Virus record (IMG/VR): IMGVR_UViG_3300002180_000050
Coordinates: 1 to 29,509 of that record
Length of the DNA: 29,509 nucleotides
Strand: one strand, 5' to 3'
DNA from: a virus
The notes under the pieces were generated by a model. The model was not told the DNA's origin. It saw only the letters and a program-made list of their open reading frames with translations, and searched no databases. Made by a program: the position numbers and the translations under genes. This document shows, piece by piece, positions 1 to 5,210 of this stretch. Within the stretch, counting starts at the first letter, position 1; each line of letters starts with the position of its first letter.

Positions 1-377
1 CCCTCTCCCTCTCCCTCTGGTATAGCATCTTGCTCCGAAGTCTGTAGCGCCTTGCTAGCATCATGCTCCACACTTGGTAGCGGTTGATTTAATTGAAGAA
101 ATCCAGATTTAACAAGGGCATCTACATCGACCTTTGAATTTGCCCCTATTTTGCGCCCAATCCACTTAGGATCAGGATTGATTTTATTGCCGGTGCGACT
201 TGCTAACAACCAGATACAAAGCAGGTGCGCTTTGCTAGCATCATGCAAGCGCTCGAACTCATAGTTTTCTAACAGCTCATTTTGCAGTTTAATCCACGGC
301 GGGGATCGGTCTTTATAGTGCTGCATTTCATCCCAGTTAGGGATGCTTAGAAATGGTTTTGTATCTTGATCTTGCAT
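1..377 (-). CDS. Phage replication-type protein, N-terminal part (cut by window edge)
   Basis: The first 125 residues of a protein that continues beyond base 1. The start is ATG at 377, with AAGAGG seven bases upstream; an in-frame ATG further upstream lacks a comparable site. The stretch from WIKLQNELL to KAHLLCIWLLAS, followed by WIGRKI and DALVKSGFL, looks like the winged-helix N-terminus of phage replication proteins that bind the origin or load helicase. The last visible residues are an EGEGE run encoded by a hexanucleotide repeat, suggesting an acidic linker. As the last visible gene of the leftward operon that starts with the HNH gene, it fits an early replication function. The catalytic or partner-binding C-terminus is not visible, so the exact family is open. 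Confidence 0.6.
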   Translation of the reverse strand, partial: MQDQDTKPFLSIPNWDEMQHYKDRSPPWIKLQNELLENYEFERLHDASKAHLLCIWLLASRTGNKINPDPKWIGRKIGANSKVDVDALVKSGFLQLNQPLPSVEHDASKALQTSEQDAIPEGEGE

Positions 378-466
378 AAATAAACCTCTTAAAAAGCGAC
401 ACCCCGCGTGACACCCGTACATAAGGGGATAGCTTTGATAGCTGGAACAAACGGCGCTGGATGCCG

Positions 467-589
467 CTATTTAAGAGGTCTTTCAACCCCTATTGTTTTC
501 ATTAACGCCACGTGTCGAGTGGCGGCGTTACGATCAACGCGAATTAAACAATACCCCAGCTTCCTTGCCAGGTCAAATGCTAATCCCAT
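467..589 (-). CDS. Small 40-residue hypothetical protein
   Basis: This frame begins with ATG at 589, inside the last codons of the gene at 580-876 (10-base overlap), so it is probably translated by coupling. The product is a basic 40-residue peptide starting MGLAFDLARKLGY and ending VERPLK. No family is recognised. The support is position, strand and overlap with the neighbour rather than similarity. Confidence 0.4.
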   Translation of the reverse strand: MGLAFDLARKLGYCLIRVDRNAATRHVALMKTIGVERPLK

Positions 590-876
590 TTTATTCTTGG
601 CCGGTATAGCGCATGTTCATTTGCTAGCTCGCCGTTGTACTTATAAGGCCTTGTCCAGTTCTTTGGGTTCTTATACTCTGCCAGCTCTTTGCGGAGTTGT
701 TCGACCTCGCTTATAGCCACATAAGCCTTTACGCCCTCGCAGAACCACTTATAGTTCTGCTGGACTTGTGCCAGCTTATATCCACTCTCATTGCGTCTAA
801 ACAGCGCCTCGCGGGCATCTACTGGCATTCCTTCGCTGATTTTATTCTCGAATAGCTCTCGGTTGCTTAGTTTCAT
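580..876 (-). CDS. Small hypothetical phage protein (98 aa)
   Basis: Starts at ATG 876 behind GAGGGG with eight bases of spacing. The product is charged and largely helical, with a likely short coiled coil near residues 55-68 (VEQLRKELAEY). It has no membrane segment or metal motif. It lies in the leftward operon between an acidic small gene and the replication-type gene, with an overlapping small gene downstream. No function can be assigned. Confidence 0.6.
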   Translation of the reverse strand: MKLSNRELFENKISEGMPVDAREALFRRNESGYKLAQVQQNYKWFCEGVKAYVAISEVEQLRKELAEYKNPKNWTRPYKYNGELANEHALYRPRIKWD

Positions 877-889
877 GTTTTACCCCTCG

Positions 890-1060
890 TTATGTTTCGT
901 CTTCAACTGGGTCTTTCACCATCTCTTCAAACTCCATTTCGTGCCCGTCTACGATTAGTATGCTTTCAGATTTTCTTTTTATGGATTCTGCGTAGAACGT
1001 CATCCAGCTAGAACTCGCCCACTCTGCTTGCATTATCTCCACGCTCCATTTCTTTTTCAT
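890..1060 (-). CDS. Small acidic hypothetical protein (56 aa)
   Basis: The open frame extends upstream to 1150, but the better start is ATG at 1060. It follows GGTGAAGAC, the same leader seen before the next genes upstream, and lies four bases after the stop of the zinc-ribbon gene. The product starts MKKKWSVEIMQAEW and ends in an acidic tail (VKDPVEDET). It is unrecognised. Confidence 0.55.
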   Translation of the reverse strand: MKKKWSVEIMQAEWASSSWMTFYAESIKRKSESILIVDGHEMEFEEMVKDPVEDET

Positions 1061-1064
1061 GTCT

Positions 1065-1298
1065 TCACCACTCCAATCCACGGACATTGAACTCAGTCTT
1101 GCAGCTTTTGCATACAACCTCGTCGCACTCAAAGTCTGCGTTGGTGCCATAATCTGGGAACATCTGTCTTAATAGATTGCCGTCATCATTATGGCTAGTC
1201 CCGTCTGTGTCTTCCTCCTGCAATAAGTCAATTAGATAACCGCATTCTGGGCAGTCCAAGAACATCTGAATACCTAGCCTTGCTTCTACTGTTTTCAT
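1065..1298 (-). CDS. Zinc-ribbon small protein (77 aa)
   Basis: Two cysteine pairs, CPEC (residues 16-19) and CKSC (63-66), are separated by an acidic insert, the usual layout of a treble-clef or zinc-ribbon fold in small phage proteins that bind nucleic acid or other proteins. The start ATG at 1298 overlaps the preceding stop as ATGA and sits behind AAGGTGAAGAT. The structural role of the cysteines is well supported; the partner is unknown. Confidence 0.65.
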   Translation of the reverse strand: MKTVEARLGIQMFLDCPECGYLIDLLQEEDTDGTSHNDDGNLLRQMFPDYGTNADFECDEVVCKSCKTEFNVRGLEW

Positions 1299-1531
1299 AT
1301 CTTCACCTTATTCCACAATTGGCACTCAGCACATTCAGTGTTGGCAATATCTCCGTTGTCAGAATCCCACACTCCAGACACACCGTGCCCGTGATTGGGT
1401 GAGTTCCCACGGCTTGCGTGATGGCGGCGCTGTTCATGCCATAGCTTGATTAAGTTATACAGATCGAAATACCGCTCTTGGTAGCTCTGTCGAAGTCTTA
1501 CCTCTGCTAGAAACTCACCTTTATCACTCAT
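1295..1531 (-). CDS. Small hypothetical protein with C-terminal CxxC (78 aa)
   Basis: The frame is open to 1570, but ATG at 1531 is directly preceded by AAAGGTGAAGAT, the repeated leader of this operon, so the 78-residue product is preferred. The N-terminal half is helical with many aromatics (QSYQERYFDLYNLIKLW). It is followed by a histidine-rich stretch (RRHH, NHGHG, residues 38-53) and CAEC near the end. Those residues could bind a metal, though this is inference. It ends in an ATGA overlap with the zinc-ribbon gene. Confidence 0.6.
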   Translation of the reverse strand: MSDKGEFLAEVRLRQSYQERYFDLYNLIKLWHEQRRHHASRGNSPNHGHGVSGVWDSDNGDIANTECAECQLWNKVKI

Positions 1532-1559
1532 ATCTTCACCTTTGTTATTTATCCTGATG

Positions 1560-1772
1560 CTATACATCACTGCATATTTCGTCGTAATAAGCCGCGTCTA
1601 AATCATTTATCGCCTTCTCTTCGCGCTCTTGATAGTTAGCGCGAGCCACATAGTTGATGCCATTGCAACCTATGGCGTAAACCTTCTCCATCTTATAATT
1701 CAGACTGGAAACCGTTCTTTCAAGCTCACTGATTCGATTGAGCAATGTGGTTTTACTGTTTCTTTTGTCCAT
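1560..1772 (-). CDS. Small coiled-coil hypothetical protein (70 aa)
   Basis: The start chosen is ATG at 1772, behind AAAGGTGGACACG; an upstream in-frame ATG at 1796 has no good site. Residues 9-30 (TLLNRISELERTVSSLNYKM) form a clear heptad pattern, so the protein probably oligomerises. The C-terminus is acidic. It lies immediately downstream of the HNH gene in the leftward operon. No family is recognised. Confidence 0.55.
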   Translation of the reverse strand: MDKRNSKTTLLNRISELERTVSSLNYKMEKVYAIGCNGINYVARANYQEREEKAINDLDAAYYDEICSDV

Positions 1773-1820
1773 CGTGTCCACCTTTGTTTTAAGCATACGG
1801 GTCTATGATGGCGGTAGGGA

Positions 1821-2396
1821 CTATAGATTTTCCCAGTGTTGCCGCCAGTTTGTGTCGCCCCAATTGTCCTTGCCGACATTACAATCACTGCATAGGACTT
1901 GCAGATTATCTAAATCAAGCTCCAGTCTAGGGTGTTTTGACCTTGGGTAAATATGGTCTACATGAATCTGAACACCATCGCTCGCGGTTGCGCCACAACA
2001 CTGGCAAGCACCCCCGCAATTAACCAGGGCTTGATACCTAAGCGTCTTCCATGCCTTTGAATTATAAAATTCTGGGTCTTTTTTAATGAATGGTGTTTTA
2101 TTAGGCTTCTTATTTAGTTTTGTGAACTTCCTAAGAACTGCCTTGACCTGATCTACAGACTCGCATTGATCCCATCCTGTTTTATTGCAAATTAATATCG
2201 CAAGCATGATGTTATCAGTGGCTTCTGGCTTTCGGTTGAAGTAGTTAAGCGCAAAATCTCTATGACTTACGCTATGCGGCCCTTTAGCCTTGCGCCGTTT
2301 TTTAACCCTCTTGTTTTTTACTTTCTTTGGCCATACTTGTTTCTTCTTTGGCTTATTATCGTCTTGTTTCCAAAACCCACTTAGATCATTACCCAT
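1821..2396 (-). CDS. HNH endonuclease (191 aa)
   Basis: The C-terminal half carries an HNH module. A zinc knuckle CQCC (residues 131-134) and CSDC (169-172) surround the HVDHIYP motif (145-151, with D147 and H148) and the conserved asparagine of DNLQVLC (N164). The N-terminal 40 residues are very lysine-rich and suit DNA binding. It is the first gene after a nearly 400-base leader in the minus-strand replication-side operon. HNH enzymes in phages act in homing or in packaging; terminase is 26 kb away, so a homing-type or replication-linked role is more likely. The start at 2396 follows AAGGATTAATC. Confidence 0.85.
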   Translation of the reverse strand: MGNDLSGFWKQDDNKPKKKQVWPKKVKNKRVKKRRKAKGPHSVSHRDFALNYFNRKPEATDNIMLAILICNKTGWDQCESVDQVKAVLRKFTKLNKKPNKTPFIKKDPEFYNSKAWKTLRYQALVNCGGACQCCGATASDGVQIHVDHIYPRSKHPRLELDLDNLQVLCSDCNVGKDNWGDTNWRQHWENL

Positions 2397-2408
2397 GATT
2401 AATCCTTA

Positions 2409-2498
2409 TATGCTCTCTGGTGAAGTGGTAGTTTTTGGGCAAAAGAAACCCAAACCCACAACAATGCGAGTTTAGTCCTTTTGCCTTATGCTCTCTGG
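2409..2498. repeat. Direct repeat pair TATGCTCTCTGG
   Basis: The 12-base sequence occurs at 2409-2420 and again at 2487-2498, each preceded by CCTTA-like bases. Both copies lie in the leader upstream of the HNH start. They could be binding sites for a regulator or a relic of duplication; nothing in the sequence decides. Confidence 0.4.
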
Positions 2499-2677
2499 AA
2501 CCAGCGTATAGCCTCAAGGCACCCTGTAATCATCAAAGTTGTACAGGGTCGCCACCTTTCCGCTCTTTGAAGCGTCCACCCTCTGTAGTGGCTTTAGAAC
2601 TCAGTTGCGGTATAGGGTTATCTTTAAGCCGCTTTAAACGATAGGTAGTGAGTGATAGCCGTAGCTAGACATATCTT

Positions 2678-2690
2678 CTATCGTCGATAG
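2678..2690. promoter_or_regulatory. Perfect 13-base palindrome, candidate operator
   Basis: CTATCG-T-CGATAG is a perfect inverted repeat ending five bases before the -35 hexamer of the plus-strand promoter at 2696. The placement is typical of a regulator site. Which protein would bind is unknown; the XRE repressor and the HTH proteins in this window are candidates. Confidence 0.4.
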
Positions 2691-2695
2691 CGGGT

Positions 2696-2723
2696 TTGTA
2701 GAAGGCATTGGATGTGTTACGAT
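2696..2723 (+). promoter_or_regulatory. Plus-strand promoter for a candidate antisense RNA
   Basis: TTGTAG (2696-2701) and TACGAT (2718-2723) are 16 bases apart. Transcription would begin near 2730 and reach the terminator at 2764-2795 without crossing any gene. The hexamers are moderate matches, so this is a prediction. Confidence 0.4.
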
Positions 2724-2728
2724 ACAGA

Positions 2729-2796
2729 CCTGTTAGAAGCTTCCCGCTAAGAACTCTTCTAACAAAGCCCCGGTTTCTTGCTGGGGCTTTTCTTTG
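2729..2796 (+). ncRNA. Candidate OOP-like antisense RNA with two hairpins
   Basis: A transcript of about 65 bases would hold two abutting hairpins. The first is GTTAGAAG/CTTCTAAC (2732-2739 with 2756-2763); the second is the terminator AAAGCCCC/GGGGCTTT. The RNA is fully complementary to the first bases of the leftward transcript that starts near 2794. Lambda OOP has a similar arrangement: a short RNA opposite to the replication-side operon and ending at its own terminator. Read from the other strand, the same two hairpins at the 5' end of the leader resemble HK022 put elements, so an antitermination role is the main alternative. Confidence 0.4.
2764..2795 (+). terminator. Rho-independent terminator, plus strand
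   Basis: An eight-pair stem AAAGCCCC (2764-2771) and GGGGCTTT (2783-2790) is followed by TCTTT. The T-rich tail is on the plus strand only. The adjoining genes are all on the minus strand, so this terminator needs a plus-strand transcript of its own. Confidence 0.75.
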
Positions 2797-2800
2797 TCCG

Positions 2801-2828
2801 ATTATAATCTATACGCGAGCATTATCAA
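2801..2828 (-). promoter_or_regulatory. Strong minus-strand promoter of the HNH-replication operon
   Basis: Read on the minus strand, TTGATA (2823-2828) and a perfect TATAAT (2801-2806) are separated by 16 bases. Transcription would start near 2794 and give a leader of about 400 bases before the HNH start at 2396. The -35 lies on the stop end of the methylase-like gene. Confidence 0.6.
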
Positions 2829-3469
2829 CATTCAATTGGTGAATGCGGATTGCTGTGGTATTTATTTGGTGAATACAGAGCCAGTTTTACAAGGGCATCC
2901 CTGAATAATACAGGAGTGGCGTTGGCTTCTTTTTTCCCAAGAGTGGGCTTGTTTTTAGCTTTGCCACGCTGATCTTGAAACCCTATCTGGTGTGTTCCTT
3001 TTGGCCTATCTTGTATTAATTCAAAAGGCTTTGATGCGCCCTTGTAATACAGCCATGTGGCTTTGTTTGCCCTGTGGCCGTATGCCGATTGCCAAACCTC
3101 GCAAACCCAGCCAGCACCACTTTCTTGCCATCCTTTGCCAACTGGCTTAATCAACCCATGAGTAGCCCATGCTCGAGTTTTTGCAGGATGCTCTAACACA
3201 CCGCCGCACCTATTTACCGCCGCGAGCGCCGACTCAAAACACCCTTGGTCATTACCTGGCTTGTTATGTTCGCCTCCCCACCGCGAATAATTGACAGCCG
3301 CTAGAGCGCCCCATAGCTGGCATGGTGGATGCGCAACAACCGGCAATACTCCGGTATATTTCCTTGCGTCCCTTTCTTCGTCCCATAGGTCTACATTTTG
3401 CAGGCTTGAATAACACCCGTCGGATTGGGCGTATAATACAGCGATAGTTTGGTTTTGCGGCGTGTTCAT
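2825..3469 (-). CDS. Phage protein with cytosine-C5-methylase-like motifs (214 aa)
   Basis: The motifs in order are AHPPCQLWG (residues 46-54), GCF near 76-78, VLEHP (91-95), WVCEVWQSAYGH (121-132) and KATWLY (136-141). They recall motif IV (PC) and motif VI (EN-type) of C5 methyltransferases, in a family common in phages but uncharacterised to my knowledge. No clear SAM-binding motif I (FxGxG) is seen, so methylation is not assured; a related base-modifying or DNA-protecting role is inference. The start is ATG 3469 with GAGG seven bases upstream, preferred over an upstream in-frame GTG at 3481. The gene has its own promoter and a structured leader. Confidence 0.65.
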   Translation of the reverse strand: MNTPQNQTIAVLYAQSDGCYSSLQNVDLWDEERDARKYTGVLPVVAHPPCQLWGALAAVNYSRWGGEHNKPGNDQGCFESALAAVNRCGGVLEHPAKTRAWATHGLIKPVGKGWQESGAGWVCEVWQSAYGHRANKATWLYYKGASKPFELIQDRPKGTHQIGFQDQRGKAKNKPTLGKKEANATPVLFRDALVKLALYSPNKYHSNPHSPIEC

Positions 3470-3502
3470 CTGTAACCTCACAATTATTGGTTATCAATCG
3501 AG

Positions 3503-3562
3503 AATACGCGGCAACAAGTGATTGAGGCTTGCTTTCGGGTTCGATGCCCTAGCCGCGTTATT
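3503..3562 (-). ncRNA. Structured leader with tRNA-like or three-way-junction fold
   Basis: ACGCGGC (3506-3512) pairs perfectly with GCCGCGT (3552-3558). Inside are two arms: CAAG/CTTG with a nine-base loop, and GGG/CCC enclosing a seven-base loop. Read on the plus strand, the second arm has the GGGTTCGA look of a tRNA T-arm next to an acceptor-like stem, but only about 22 bases lie between, too few for both D and anticodon arms. Read on the minus strand, it forms the first bases of the transcript of the methylase-like gene, which suits a regulatory leader. Confidence 0.4.
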
Positions 3563-3563
3563 T

Positions 3564-3592
3564 ATTGTAAATCGTGATAATGCTTTATTCAA
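3564..3592 (-). promoter_or_regulatory. Minus-strand promoter of the methylase-like gene
   Basis: TTGAAT (3587-3592) and TACAAT (3564-3569) on the minus strand are 17 bases apart. The start would be near 3557, the first base of the folded leader. A terminator lies directly upstream, so the gene below is probably transcribed on its own. Confidence 0.55.
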
Positions 3593-3597
3593 GGCGT

Positions 3598-3629
3598 AAA
3601 AAAAGCCATCAACGCTAGAAGATGACTTT
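3598..3629 (-). terminator. Rho-independent terminator, minus strand
   Basis: On the minus strand AAAGTCATC and GATGGCTTT pair (3602-3610 with 3621-3629, one G-U) around a ten-base loop and are followed by a run of T (3598-3604 as A on the plus strand). It closes the candidate small RNA that starts near 3699 and backs up the terminator at 3745. Confidence 0.65.
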
Positions 3630-3700
3630 TAATACCGGCCTCGCAAAGACCGAGCTGATGTGACTACTTGCAACTACCCTAAGCTTATCCAGAACTTAGA
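3598..3700 (-). ncRNA. Candidate small RNA of about 100 bases
   Basis: A minus-strand extended -10 promoter (TGGTATAAT) is followed by about 100 bases without an open frame. The segment contains small hairpins (CTAAG/CTTAG; CTCG/CGAG around 3640-3655) and ends at a terminator with seven T. The unit is isolated between two terminators, which is the usual layout of an independent small RNA gene. No known RNA family is recognised. Confidence 0.35.
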
Positions 3701-3705
3701 ATTCA

Positions 3706-3714
3706 ATTATACCA
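3706..3714 (-). promoter_or_regulatory. Extended -10 promoter, minus strand
   Basis: TG-N-TATAAT on the minus strand (TATAAT at 3706-3711, TG at 3713-3714). There is no recognisable -35 at the proper distance, so it would rely on the extended -10 element. Confidence 0.45.
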
Positions 3715-3744
3715 TATACATCTGCTGTTTTTTCTATCGCCCAC

Positions 3745-3772
3745 AAAAAAAGCCACACCGGAGAAATGTGGC
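3745..3772 (-). terminator. Rho-independent terminator of the repressor-side operon
   Basis: GCCACA (3752-3757) and TGTGGC (3767-3772) form a stem followed, on the minus strand, by seven T (3745-3751). It is the first terminator after the last gene of the leftward accessory operon that begins with the repressor. Confidence 0.75.
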
Positions 3773-3780
3773 CTTTAATG

Positions 3781-3906
3781 CTGGGAGGGAAGGCCCAGAA
3801 GGGAATGCACTGTGAATGCCAAGCGATTATATTCCGCATTCACTGCAACTGTAAAGGATTACTTGATAGTTGAACTATCCGGAGTTTCCGGTAGGTTGGA
3901 ATACCG
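3781..3906 (-). other. Run of short hairpins in the 3' untranslated region
   Basis: Successive inverted repeats are visible: CTGGG/CCCAG (3781-3798), GTGAATGC/GCATTCAC (3812-3843), GATAGTT/AACTATC with a one-base loop (3865-3879), CCGGA/TCCGG (3879-3891) and CGGTA/TACCG (3889-3906). The last three share bases and would compete. The stretch carries no protein gene and lies between the last gene of the accessory operon and its terminator. It may stabilise the mRNA or be a processed RNA. Confidence 0.4.
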
Positions 3907-3955
3907 CCCCGTCAGTTTGAGGATGCAAGCATAGCCTTGGCGGGTATTGCTGGGG

Positions 3956-4168
3956 TTATTCTATCTCCACCCACTCGCCGTCGATATACTCTTCGATAAC
4001 AAATATATTCGAGTAGTCCGGCATAACCTTAATTGTATCTTGTAGGAATAACAACAGATCAGCAATATTGTCTGATGCGTGTCGCACGTCTTCTATTGTG
4101 CTGTATGTGATGGAAATAGTGTTGTCGCCAGCCTCTAGTGCTGGGTTTATCGTTAGTTTAAAACTCAT
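3956..4168 (-). CDS. Soluble short form, hypothetical protein (70 aa)
   Basis: ATG 4168 follows AACGGAGATAATGAT, the strongest match to the leader shared by the genes of this operon, so this product is probably the main one. It begins MSFKLTINPALEAG and ends in an acidic EYIDGEWVEIE tail, with alternating polar and hydrophobic residues that suggest a small alpha/beta fold. It is the last gene before the structured 3' region and terminator. No family is recognised. Confidence 0.65.
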   Translation of the reverse strand: MSFKLTINPALEAGDNTISITYSTIEDVRHASDNIADLLLFLQDTIKVMPDYSNIFVIEEYIDGEWVEIE

Positions 4169-4303
4169 ATCATTATCTCCGTTATTTGTGGATGTCTCCC
4201 CAAGCCTCTTCACCTTCGCATGAAAAGAAGCTAGCTCATACACAAAGCCGACAAACCAAAATATCCCCACGAAAATCAACAGCTCTCTAGTTATATCGCA
4301 CAT
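3956..4303 (-). CDS. Membrane-anchored long form of a dual-start small protein (115 aa)
   Basis: From ATG 4303, behind ACGGAGAGTAAATA, the frame encodes one membrane segment (residues 8-26, LLIFVGIFWFVGFVYELAS), then a basic stretch (HAKVKRLG) and a C-terminal 70-residue domain. An internal start at 4168 with an equally strong site gives the domain alone. A TAA lies out of frame just at the internal ribosome site, where genes in this operon normally end. The fusion may therefore come from a past frameshift that removed the stop of a separate membrane gene. Function is unknown. Confidence 0.5.
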   Translation of the reverse strand: MCDITRELLIFVGIFWFVGFVYELASFHAKVKRLGETSTNNGDNDMSFKLTINPALEAGDNTISITYSTIEDVRHASDNIADLLLFLQDTIKVMPDYSNIFVIEEYIDGEWVEIE

Positions 4304-4341
4304 TATTTACTCTCCGTAGTGTGGTTAAGTGCGCGCCCTAG

Positions 4342-4626
4342 TCATGCGCCAATCTTTTTTAGCGCATCTATAATATTACGGCCATCCGTCAATAAAACCT
4401 CAATCTCTTTTATCTCGGCAAGGTCGCCAAACACGGCTTGTATTGCCGCCCTTTCGTCGCCTTTCCCCTTGTCGCCTGAATCCACCCACTCGATGTCATG
4501 CATGGCTTGTGCGCCCAGCTTCATGTGCTCGCCGAATGCTCTACGCAAAGGGCTTTTATCCTGACAAAGCTCGCCAGCAACTTCCTCTGCTTTGTAACAA
4601 AAATAATCCCAACTTCCACCGCTCAT
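4342..4626 (-). CDS. Conserved phage protein of the MSGGSWDY type (94 aa)
   Basis: The N-terminus MSGGSWDYFCYKAEEVA is a recurrent opening of a small protein family found in phages and bacteria whose function I do not know. The rest is helical and charged (GDLAEIKEIEVLL), with no membrane segment. ATG 4626 follows CCGGAGATAATAGA. It sits between the interrupted small gene at 4644 and the dual-start gene in the accessory operon. Confidence 0.7.
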   Translation of the reverse strand: MSGGSWDYFCYKAEEVAGELCQDKSPLRRAFGEHMKLGAQAMHDIEWVDSGDKGKGDERAAIQAVFGDLAEIKEIEVLLTDGRNIIDALKKIGA

Positions 4627-4643
4627 TCTATTATCTCCGGTTA

Positions 4644-4797
4644 TTAATTAAGTGCTTGGTCGCCCCACCCTGTCCAGATGCTCCAAGCCAACGGTTTCAT
4701 CCAAAACTCGCTCCCAATGTTCACGGGCTTGCCTGCCCCAACATCACACCAGCAAAGACAATTGCTTTATAGTGCCTGAACTGCTAGCGGCAAGCAT
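4644..4797 (-). pseudogene. Small gene with a one-base frame break
   Basis: ATG 4797 overlaps the end of the preceding gene and opens MLAASSSGTIK, then stops early. In the next frame the sequence continues at once as a protein-like stretch: CLCWCDVGAGKPVNIGSEF, then MKPLAWSIWTGWGDQALN to TAA at 4644-4646. The full length is one base out of register. Together the two parts look like one protein of about 50 residues with two cysteines and many tryptophans. It is either a disrupted gene, a sequencing error or a +1 recoding site near AAG-C-AAT. Confidence 0.4.
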
Positions 4798-5107
4798 GAA
4801 CCTCGGCGCTAGGGTCTTGCTTGCAGGCTTCAATATAACGCTCAACCCAAGGGATGAAATCATCATACGTACCCCACCCGTTTTCAGCATCATACTTACG
4901 GAACCTCTCAGGGTCAGCTTTCATCTTTTTCAAACCCTCGCTCAGTGGTTGTATCAACTCGCTAGCTTTTTTTATACCAATCTCCTCTGGCCGCCACAAA
5001 GCATTGTAGATCCCTGCTTCTTCGGCCATATCATTTAGGTTGTGTGTGATATTTGCTGAAAAAACCTCTACTTTTTTAACCTTGTATAACGATACATCTA
5101 GGCTCAT
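4784..5107 (-). CDS. Conserved phage protein (107 aa), MSLDV family
   Basis: The protein opens MSLDVSLYKVKKVEVF, followed by NITHNLNDMAEEAGIY and LWRPEEI, then a C-terminal NGWGTYDDFIPWVERYIEAC. This pattern recurs in hypothetical proteins of many phages; its role is unknown to me. It is soluble and acidic. ATG 5107 follows GCGGAGTAAATAAACT, which is also the 3' end of the 31-residue gene at 5115, so the two are coupled. Confidence 0.7.
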   Translation of the reverse strand: MSLDVSLYKVKKVEVFSANITHNLNDMAEEAGIYNALWRPEEIGIKKASELIQPLSEGLKKMKADPERFRKYDAENGWGTYDDFIPWVERYIEACKQDPSAEVHACR

Positions 5108-5114
5108 AGTTTAT

Positions 5115-5210
5115 TTACTCCGCTTGTTTAACAAATGCCGTAGGGATGGAATCACTTGGCTCTAGTAATCCTAAGTGCTCTAAAATCTCGCGTAGGGCTT
5201 GTTCACTCAT
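5115..5210 (-). CDS. Very small hypothetical protein (31 aa)
   Basis: The gene is placed by its context: the start ATG 5210 overlaps the stop of the gene at 5207-5491 as ATGA, and its own last codons (KQAE, stop at 5115) carry the ribosome site for the next gene. The peptide begins MSEQALREILEHLGLLEPSD, an amphipathic acidic helix. No function can be suggested. Confidence 0.5.
   Translation of the reverse strand: MSEQALREILEHLGLLEPSDSIPTAFVKQAE

Noticed and set aside
408-716. 102-residue plus-strand open frame
   Set aside because: It opposes well-placed minus-strand genes, with no ribosome site and no recognisable pattern.
2290-2644. Plus-strand open frames in the leader region
   Set aside because: They lack ribosome sites and protein-like composition, and one runs into the HNH gene. 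The promoter and terminator signals explain the region better.
3505-3560. Possible intact tRNA gene
   Set aside because: The acceptor-like stem and T-arm-like loop are present, but only about 22 bases lie between them, so the D arm and the anticodon arm cannot both fit.
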